The position numbers and the translations under genes are program-made. From contig NZ_QPMM01000001.1 of NCBI RefSeq assembly GCF_003419895.1, positions 186,001-250,000 of the forward strand: 64,000 nt of DNA, given 5' to 3'. The notes under the pieces are model-generated. The model was not told the DNA's origin, ran no database searches, and was given only the letters and a program-made list of their open reading frames with translations. Below are positions 36,162 to 44,200 of the stretch, piece by piece. The DNA is from Chitinophaga silvatica. GTDB lineage: Bacteria > Bacteroidota > Bacteroidia > Chitinophagales > Chitinophagaceae. How positions within the stretch are numbered: position 1 is the first letter of the stretch; each line of letters opens with the position of its first letter.

Positions 36162-38645
36162 ATGAAATACAATGTGAAATACCTTTACCTGCTTACTTTT
36201 TTAATGCTAATTACTGCAGTAGCAGCTGCCCAGCAGATGAAGCTGAATAGTAAAGAATACCTGGAGTACCAGGGCGTAAATGTGATGCTGGCGCATGACT
36301 TTTACCCGGAAGGGCATCAGGGAGGGGTTGGAATAATACAACATGGACAGCGTATTGCCACCAATGGTGATTTACGGCTTGAACCTACACCCGGCCAATG
36401 GTCACCCATTCCTAAAGTTGGAAAAAGAATGGTAGATAAAGCTAAGCAGATTGTTAGTGTAAGAATGGTATATCCTGATTCGGCCATTGATCGGAAAGGA
36501 TTTAATCCGATCACTTATCCGGACCTGCATTTTGCATATACGATCAGTATGCAGCCGGCAGGTAAAGGAGTAAGAGTAATTGTGGATTTGGAAAAACCCT
36601 TACCGGATGAATGGATAGGGAAGGTGGGCTTTAATTTTGAATTATTTCCCGGTGCCTTGTTTGGTAAATCCTTCGCAATGGATCAACAGGTGGGCATCTT
36701 TCCTCAGCAATCGAGCGACCAGGTTTTCAGAAATCATGAAAACGAACTTGAAGTAAAGCCAATAGCCACTGGTAAGCAACTAACCATAGTTCCTGAATCC
36801 GATTATCAGCGAATGAGTATTGAAAGCATTCAGGGAGATGCCTTGCAATTACTGGATGGTAGGGCATTACATTCTAATGGCTGGTATGTTGTAAGGTCGC
36901 TGATCAAGAAAGGGGCAACCAAAAATGCAATAGAATGGATAATTACACCCAATGCTATTGCTAACTGGCAATCACCACCGGTAGTTCAGCTCTCACAGGT
37001 TGGATACCATTCGTTGCAGGAGAAAAAAGCAATTATAGAATTGGATGCAAATGACAAACGCAGGCCAGCTGCCCGGTTACTTCGTATCACCAGTACTGGT
37101 CCACAAGCTGTATTAACCGCTGCGCCGGAAGATTGGGGCACCTTTCTCCGTTATCATTATTTACGATTCGATTTTTCAAAAATAAAACGACCAGGAATGT
37201 ATATGGTGCAATATGGAGATGTGAAAACTTCTCCGTTTGCCATCAACGATTCTATATACCAGGAAAATGTATGGCAGCCAACCCTCGCTTATTTTCTACC
37301 GGCCCAGATGTGCCACGTACGTGTAAACGATAAATACCGGGTATGGCATGGTGCATGTCATCTGGATGATGCAAGAATGGCGCCGGTCGACTCCAATCAT
37401 TTCGATGGATACCTACAGGGGCATAGTACACTTACTTCGTATAAATCTGGTGCTACAGTACCACAACTAAATCGTGGTGGCTGGCACGATGCAGGTGATT
37501 ATGATTTGCGGGTAGAATCACAGGCTGAAACGATCCATGGACTCACACTGGCTTATGAAAACTTTGGACTGAATTACGATAACACTACAATAGATCAGCT
37601 AAACAGAGTAGTAGAAATCCAGCAACCAGATGGGAAGGCAGATGCACTGCAACAGATAGAACATGGGTTGTTATCTGTAGTAGATGGATATAGGGCTTTA
37701 GGGCGGTTTTACAGGGGTATAATTGAGCCAACCTTACGTCAGTATGTTTTGCTGGGCGATCCCGTAAATCTAACCGATAACGTTGATTTTAATTCAATTC
37801 ACCAGCCAGGGAGAGTGCCGGTAGTAGGACTTCCCGGATCGGCAGATGACCGTTGGGTATTTACAGAAGAAAATCCCGGCAGGGCATTGGAAGCAGCTGT
37901 TGCCTTAGCAGCAGCATCCAGGGTAATGAAAGGGTACAACGATACGCTTGCAAGGCAATCATTACAAATTGCAAAAGAAGTATGGCAAACCTACTCAGAA
38001 AAATATCCTGCCAGAAGTATCAGCCTGGCTGTGGAGCTACTGATAACAACCGGCGATCATCAATATGAAAGCTTTCTGATTTCACAACAACAAAATATTT
38101 CCCAGCAATTTTCCCGTATAGGCTGGGTAGTTAGCAGGGCATTACCATTAATAAAAAATGCAGATTTTAAAGCGGCAATGACAACAGCAGCGAAGCAGCT
38201 TTATGCTACTATTGAAGCAGACGGACATAAAACACCCTATGGAGTTCCCTATGAACCAAATATCTGGGGAGCCGGTTGGGGTATTCAAAATTTTGGGTAC
38301 CGGCAATTCTTCCTGCATCAGGCTTTTCCTGAAATCATTTCGGATAAGTATCTGTTGAATGCTTTGAACTTTATTTTAGGATGCCATCCGGGCGCTAATA
38401 CTGCATCTTTTGTTTCAGGAGTCGGAGCCAGTTCTATGACTACAGCCTATGGGTTTAACCGGGCCGACTGGTCATATATCCCCGGAGGTGTGGCTTCTGG
38501 TACGGCTTTAATACGGCCCGATTTTCCTGAACTGATGAAATGGCCATATTTCTGGCAACAGGGAGAATATGTATTGGGTGGAGGTACTACCGATTATCTC
38601 TTTCTGGTTTTGGCTGCCAATAAACTATTAAACGAAAAGAAATAA
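36162..38645 (+). CDS. Secreted glycoside hydrolase family 9 protein
   Basis: A signal peptide (residues 1-23, ending AVAAAQ) precedes an N-terminal strand-rich module of about 270 residues, then the Ig-like domain that precedes GH9 catalytic domains (VVQLSQVGYHSLQEKKAI), then the catalytic (alpha/alpha)6 barrel. The catalytic base region is GGWHDAGDYDL with Asp443 and Asp446; the C-terminal acid region is WQQGEYVLGGGTTDY. GH9 enzymes are endoglucanases, exoglucanases or exo-glucosaminidases; the C-terminal acid motif is atypical (no NEVAIDYN), so beta-1,4-glucan activity should not be assumed. It is 4 bp upstream of an epimerase gene. Confidence 0.85.
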   Translation: MKYNVKYLYLLTFLMLITAVAAAQQMKLNSKEYLEYQGVNVMLAHDFYPEGHQGGVGIIQHGQRIATNGDLRLEPTPGQWSPIPKVGKRMVDKAKQIVSVRMVYPDSAIDRKGFNPITYPDLHFAYTISMQPAGKGVRVIVDLEKPLPDEWIGKVGFNFELFPGALFGKSFAMDQQVGIFPQQSSDQVFRNHENELEVKPIATGKQLTIVPESDYQRMSIESIQGDALQLLDGRALHSNGWYVVRSLIKKGATKNAIEWIITPNAIANWQSPPVVQLSQVGYHSLQEKKAIIELDANDKRRPAARLLRITSTGPQAVLTAAPEDWGTFLRYHYLRFDFSKIKRPGMYMVQYGDVKTSPFAINDSIYQENVWQPTLAYFLPAQMCHVRVNDKYRVWHGACHLDDARMAPVDSNHFDGYLQGHSTLTSYKSGATVPQLNRGGWHDAGDYDLRVESQAETIHGLTLAYENFGLNYDNTTIDQLNRVVEIQQPDGKADALQQIEHGLLSVVDGYRALGRFYRGIIEPTLRQYVLLGDPVNLTDNVDFNSIHQPGRVPVVGLPGSADDRWVFTEENPGRALEAAVALAAASRVMKGYNDTLARQSLQIAKEVWQTYSEKYPARSISLAVELLITTGDHQYESFLISQQQNISQQFSRIGWVVSRALPLIKNADFKAAMTTAAKQLYATIEADGHKTPYGVPYEPNIWGAGWGIQNFGYRQFFLHQAFPEIISDKYLLNALNFILGCHPGANTASFVSGVGASSMTTAYGFNRADWSYIPGGVASGTALIRPDFPELMKWPYFWQQGEYVLGGGTTDYLFLVLAANKLLNEKK

Positions 38646-38649
38646 ACGA

Positions 38650-39990
38650 ATGAAACATATCCTATGTATCATACTTGCAATGACGGGTATACACGGTAGC
38701 TATGCGCAAAGTAAACCGGGCCTTGATTCATTGATCCAACAGTTCAGATTTGCAGCAAAGCAGGGATTGATAGATGTTTACTATCCGCGAAATACCGACA
38801 CGCTTTATGGCGGTTATATCACTGGTTATTCCTTTGACTTCAAACCAGTAGGGGCGCAGGATAAAATGATTGTAACGCAATCCCGAAATGTCTGGACTAC
38901 CGCCGAAGCAGCCATCTTTTATAAAGACACCAGTTATATCAAATTATCGCGACATGGATTTTATTTTCTGAGAGATAAAATGTGGGATAAGAAAGACGGA
39001 GGATTCTATACATTGGTAACCAGAGACGGCACTCCTAAAACCCTTGTAAAAGAAGCATATGGAAATGCTTTTGCCATTTATGCCCTGGCAACCTATTACA
39101 AGGCATCTAAAGATCGGGAAGCATTGAAGTTGGCACAAGCAACTTTCCAATGGTTGGAAAAACATAGTCATGATCCTAAATACAAGGGATACTTTCAACA
39201 TCTCAGTAAACAAGGAGTTCCTATAGAAAGAACAGCCGATACACCTCCGCTTGCGGAAACCGGATTAAAAGACCAGAATAGCTCTATCCATTTACTGGAA
39301 GCTTTTACTGCTTTGTATGAAGTTTGGCCGGATGCATTATTAAAAACCAGATTACAAGAAGTATTAACCTTAATCAGGGATAAAATTGTGACAGATAATG
39401 GCTACTTGCAATTATTCTGGACTACAGACTGGAGGCCGGTTTCATTCCGTGATTATTCTGAAGAGTTGATCATGAAGAGTAAGAATTTAGATCATGTTTC
39501 ATTTGGTCATGATGTGGAAACGGCTTACCTGATGGAAGAAGCGGCAACAGTAATCGGAAAACATAACGATCCCCTAACCCTGGCAGTTGGTAAAAAAATG
39601 GTAGATCATGCGCTCAAAGTGGGTTGGGATCAGCAACTCGGTGGTTTCTATGATGAAGGTTATTATTTCAAGGACAAAGAAGGTTGCACCATCATCAACA
39701 AAAGTAAAAATTGGTGGGCACAGGCTGAAGGACTTAATACCTTACTGATAATGGCTGAAAGATATCCTAATGATCCAATGCAATATTATCAACGGTTTCT
39801 GAAACTCTGGGAATACGTACAAACCTACCTCATAGACCACGAACACGGTGATTGGTATGAAGAAGGATTGGATAATGAACCATTCAGGAAAACTGCACTG
39901 AAGGCACATATATGGAAATGTACTTACCATAATTTCAGGGCATTAAGCAATTGTATTCAACGTCTCGAAAAGCTTAAGCAGGAAGGATAA
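38650..39990 (+). CDS. Exported AGE-family sugar 2-epimerase-like protein
   Basis: This 446-residue protein belongs to the N-acylglucosamine 2-epimerase/cellobiose 2-epimerase superfamily, an (alpha/alpha)6 barrel. Typical segments are RNVWTTAEAAIF, KEAYGNAFAIYAL, LDHVSFGHDVETAYLMEEA (with the catalytic-type His pair) and KNWWAQAEGLNTLL. Unusually, it starts with a signal peptide (MKHILCIILAMTGIHGSYAQ), so it should act in the periplasm. Coupled with the GH9 gene 4 bp upstream, it may epimerise an oligosaccharide released by that enzyme; a related glycosidase or lyase role is possible. Its last 17 bp overlap the convergent acetyltransferase gene. Confidence 0.8.
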   Translation: MKHILCIILAMTGIHGSYAQSKPGLDSLIQQFRFAAKQGLIDVYYPRNTDTLYGGYITGYSFDFKPVGAQDKMIVTQSRNVWTTAEAAIFYKDTSYIKLSRHGFYFLRDKMWDKKDGGFYTLVTRDGTPKTLVKEAYGNAFAIYALATYYKASKDREALKLAQATFQWLEKHSHDPKYKGYFQHLSKQGVPIERTADTPPLAETGLKDQNSSIHLLEAFTALYEVWPDALLKTRLQEVLTLIRDKIVTDNGYLQLFWTTDWRPVSFRDYSEELIMKSKNLDHVSFGHDVETAYLMEEAATVIGKHNDPLTLAVGKKMVDHALKVGWDQQLGGFYDEGYYFKDKEGCTIINKSKNWWAQAEGLNTLLIMAERYPNDPMQYYQRFLKLWEYVQTYLIDHEHGDWYEEGLDNEPFRKTALKAHIWKCTYHNFRALSNCIQRLEKLKQEG

Positions 39991-40624
39991 CAGCTGTGGA
40001 GTAGGGAGCATAGAATTTCCATCCTAGTTTCTCATACAAGAATTGACCTTCATGAGATGCCACCAGTATACCTTTTCGAATATTATGCTGGTGGCCAATA
40101 TCCTGTAAGGCACCCATAATAACAGAGGCAAGCCCTTTACGCCGATGTGCTGCATCTGTGGAGATCCTGTCATAGATACCATAATCATTAACCAATGCAA
40201 TTCCTCCTTTTGCAACCACCGTTTCCTGGTAGATGATTTCAGCTAGTGGAACAGGACCTGTATTGCTGATAACAAGCTTATATCCTAGTGGGAGTGGAGG
40301 TGCCTGCATTCTGTTGCCAGATTCATGTACCATCATATTGGTTGAGTCCTCGAGTTTCCATTTTTCCGAGAGCAATGGAGCAACTGTTTCGGCTGTAGCA
40401 CAGGCTTTTAAAAATACATAAGGCTCCTCAATTGTTTGTGCGAATTCTCTGTATGAATTATTAGCTTCAGGAAAGATATACCGTGTTTTCTGATCCGGCC
40501 ATCCCACATCTACTCTAAAAGCAGTATACTCTGTAGTAGGAGGTGCTAATGCGCGGGCCTTAGCCCAACCTTTAGCCCAGGTATGTATCAGAGAGGGATC
40601 AACTGTTTGGTGTAACTTGGTCAT
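39974..40624 (-). CDS. GNAT-family N-acetyltransferase
   Basis: A 216-residue protein with a C-terminal GNAT fold: the acetyl-CoA-binding strand-turn-helix is DAAHRRKGLASVIMGALQ (RRxGLA is the Q/RxxGxG/A motif), followed by VASHEGQFLYEKLGW. The N-terminal half is less conserved. The substrate is unknown. Its start codon overlaps the stop of the macrodomain gene (ATGA at 40621-40624), so it is probably translationally coupled to the last gene of the defence-like operon. It could equally be an ordinary resident gene. I choose the ATG at 40624 over the one at 40642. Confidence 0.82.
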   Translation of the reverse strand: MTKLHQTVDPSLIHTWAKGWAKARALAPPTTEYTAFRVDVGWPDQKTRYIFPEANNSYREFAQTIEEPYVFLKACATAETVAPLLSEKWKLEDSTNMMVHESGNRMQAPPLPLGYKLVISNTGPVPLAEIIYQETVVAKGGIALVNDYGIYDRISTDAAHRRKGLASVIMGALQDIGHQHNIRKGILVASHEGQFLYEKLGWKFYAPYSTAVILPA

Positions 40625-41292
40625 AGTGTATCTTCCAGGCAATACCCAAATGCTTTTTCCAAAGTCTTTTCACCAATACCAGCATAATTTGCTAATGCAA
40701 TCATTGAGTATATTTCTCCACTTTGTAAGATATCTGAAATTTTTCTTGCGTATTGGGGTTGTATACCTGTTTTTGTTTTAATACTATTTTCGTCTAACGA
40801 CAACCATTTCTCTCTGAAAAGTGAAAATAAGTCGTCTTTTGTATTTGGGTCGTAATCATATATTTCAATTTCTATTTTACACTGTTCTAGATATTCGTCC
40901 ATAAGTTTTTTAACTTCGTTTGTATTCAGGCCTCCGTTGTGAGTTCCAAGTAAAGGAAAAGCAATTGAGGTAATACCTTTCTTTTCGTAGGTTTCTACAA
41001 ACTTTTGCAATCCTTGTTCAATCCACTCTATTTTACTTGGATATTTCCAATGAAATTTTGTAGGAAAACTTAAAATCCAAGGGGCATTTTCTTGCTTGTT
41101 ATATAGCCATAATGAACCAATTTTTATCAATTTATTTTTGCAATGATCTTTATATTCCGCGTACATTTTAGGATAACGAAGCTTGTGCACTAATGCAATG
41201 CCTTTTCCCATTACACCAACGCAATTTACGGTATTAACTAATGTTTGGCATTTTGAGTTAAATATGTTCCCTTTTATATGTTTGATTGACAT
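40621..41292 (-). CDS. DarG-like macrodomain protein (ADP-ribosylglycohydrolase antitoxin)
   Basis: Residues 1-150 form a macrodomain of the DarG/ALC1-like branch: GNIFNSKCQTLVNTVNCVGV followed by MGKGIAL, then LSFPTKFHWKYPSKIEWIEQGL and the GTHNGGLN loop. This matches the N-terminal macrodomain of DarG, which removes ADP-ribose from thymidine in DNA. The remaining 70 residues are helical and much shorter than the C-terminal toxin-binding part of canonical DarG. The gene overlaps by 35 bp the end of the giant gene that carries a DarT-like domain, so I infer it is the antitoxin. It overlaps the GNAT gene start by 4 bp. Confidence 0.85.
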   Translation of the reverse strand: MSIKHIKGNIFNSKCQTLVNTVNCVGVMGKGIALVHKLRYPKMYAEYKDHCKNKLIKIGSLWLYNKQENAPWILSFPTKFHWKYPSKIEWIEQGLQKFVETYEKKGITSIAFPLLGTHNGGLNTNEVKKLMDEYLEQCKIEIEIYDYDPNTKDDLFSLFREKWLSLDENSIKTKTGIQPQYARKISDILQSGEIYSMIALANYAGIGEKTLEKAFGYCLEDTL

Positions 41293-44200
41293 TTTCTATT
41301 TCGGTTTTAAGTTGTTTATACATCCCCCAATATTCTGGTGCCATTTTTAATAATCCTTCCATTTCTTCAAATAATTTTTTCCCATTTTGATATTCAAAAA
41401 GATGTTCTAAAAATTTAAACCCTCCTTCATCTGTAGTATAAGAAGCAATATCACACTGATAATAAATCATATAAATATTAAAAAATATATTTATTGTTAA
41501 TCCACAAGATTTCGATAATCTATAAAGTGAATCTCTTACTTGTGTGAGAGTTAATTTGGATTGAAAATAGTTCCCCAAATAATCTTCATCTAAAATTGCT
41601 AATATAATTGACAATTCCTTCTCAGAAAAATGTAGGTTTTGCCATAAACCTTTTACTATGTGTTTAGTATGTTCGTATTGTTTGTTTTTGTCTCCTTCAA
41701 TATTGGCATTAGTTTTTCCTATGTCGTGAAGAATTAATAAAGTTCTAAACAATTCTAAGGATATGTATTCAGTGTAATTTGGAGCAAAATATTTTTCAAA
41801 AGTATTACAAACTAAATTGGTGTGTGTTTCTAATTTGTAATGTCTTATTTTCTGCAAAAAAATATCATTATAACCATTCTGTTTCAGCAAATTTATTGCA
41901 TCAATAGGATTATAGAATTCCATACTGACAGTTTCTTGCCATTTTTTTGCTAAACTTTCATTATTTAAGTTATTCTCAAATAATCCATTGGTATATATAA
42001 ACCAATTTCTTTTTGATTCGTCTATGAAATTCAATCTTATGATTTGAGTTAAATTTCCAAGGGAAACATAAGAATTAAAGATAATTTTGTCTTTCTCTAT
42101 TTTGCTAACATTACCTGTAAGAATTTCTAATTCTTTGATGTTTGTTCCATTTAAAACAAAATACCCTTCACCCTTAAAATTAGTTGAAATGTGCAATTTT
42201 GATTCTTCTTTTTCAATTATTACCCTTGGGTTATGGTTATTGTAATAGCTTGTATTAATTACAATTTTTGAGATAATATCTTTGTGCTCATTCCCTAATA
42301 AATTTGTGAGTAGTGTTTTGTCTGAGGCAGAAGAACAAATAATTTCAAAGTCGGATAAATCATTAAAAGAAAGTTCATCCTTTACTAAAAACTCCTGTTG
42401 AGCATAATTTCTGTATCTGTTGTAATCTTCTTTTGTTGCAAACTGCTTTGGGGTGTAATATAAATCCTCAAACCCAAATTTGTTTATCATATTTTCTAGA
42501 TTTCCAAATTTAGTTGAACTTGTTTGCATATTTCCATTACTGATACAACATTGGTTTTTATTTTTGAATAGCACTTCCTTAAGTGAAAATTTGAAAAAGA
42601 TTGGAATAGGACATTTAGGAAAACCTAATCCCCTTGCTTTTTCATACCAGGATACCCAGCCATAATCTTTACTATTGTATCCGTCAGTCGTATTCTTTCC
42701 CAAAAACTCATTGTAAAACTGTGTTGGAGTTTGGGGTCTGAAATAAAAACGAGCATAGTCATGTGCTTCATCTCTGAGATGAACAACATTTCCTGCTGCA
42801 TCGCCTTTTATGTTAGCTTTATTTCTGCTTTGGATTTTTCTGTTTTTAATTATTTCAACTGCATTTTCAATATGTGAAAAATGATATATACTTCCTTTCC
42901 AATCTGAGTATTGTTGCTCAATTTTATCAATGAAATTCAATGTTGGAGATTTACAAATTTCATCGGTAACATAACTTCCCAATAGTTCTTCTGCGCGTTT
43001 ATTTTCCTTAAGTTTCGTCCAATTCCAATATTGCTTAAACTCCTGAATAATTTCTGTTGTGAATTGTATGTTTGTGTTTGATGAAATTAAATTCCAATTC
43101 AAATACTTTTTGAACTTAGTTAAAACTTGTTCATTTAAGGTGACTTTTCCCGATTCACATATAAAATGCCAGTTCCATCTGTTTTTAAAACGTTCAATGA
43201 AATCAATATCGTCAAAATTGATTTGCGGATTTTCTGTAATACTGTACCAATGCCATTGAGTTTCAAATTTGGCAAGTATTTCTTTGGTCGGATTTAAACC
43301 AGAGTGTTTCGATATATATTCCCAATCGATTTCAAAATCTTTGGTAAGGGTTAAGGTTTCAGTAGTTGGCAAGAATGATTTATGCCTTGAAACTGCTTCC
43401 CAATTCCAGGATTTAGTTTTTGTTTTCTCAATAAATTCGATGTTAAATTCAAGACTATTGTTATCAGATATATAATTCCAATCTAAATTTTTATCTAATA
43501 ACTGTAAAATTGTAACATTACTAAACTCAATATTTTTGTTTTTTGAGATAGTTTGCCAATTCCAGTTCTTATCTTTTAATTCAAGAATAAGCTCGTTAGA
43601 AATTTCAACTTTCTTGTTCTCTGATAAAACCTGCCAATCCCAATTCTTGTCTTTGGTGGACAATAATAACCTGCTATCAATGTTTATGTCCTCCCGTTTT
43701 GAAAGAATTTCAAAATTTATTTTTGGAAATTGATGCAATACTTTTTCTAAATACTCTTTATTGTTATTATCTCTTTTTTGTTCAGTAAGAAATCCGCCAT
43801 ACTCAGTTAAGTAATCCCAATCCCAATTTTCGGTTTTATATTTCTGTAATATAATCCTGTTATAATTAATGTGTCGGTTTCGCGAAAGTACCTGCCAATC
43901 CCAATAATCTTCAAACTGATTTAAATACCGGTCAATGTTACTAAACCATTGTTTACCATTGTCCCAACTGTCAGGATTGAATTTTTGCCGAATAGCATGG
44001 CTTTCAGTAAAGATTGTCCAATTTATTTTTTTACGGTATTGATTAAGTGTTTTTATATCAGTTGGGAAATGCTTATGATTTGAAATAAAATCCCAATCCC
44101 ATTCAAAAAAATTTGATTGATTTGTTGCTTCAACCATCGGGAATAATGTTTCAAAAGGAATCTTTGCAGTTAAAGTTTTCCAAACATCAATACGTATTTC

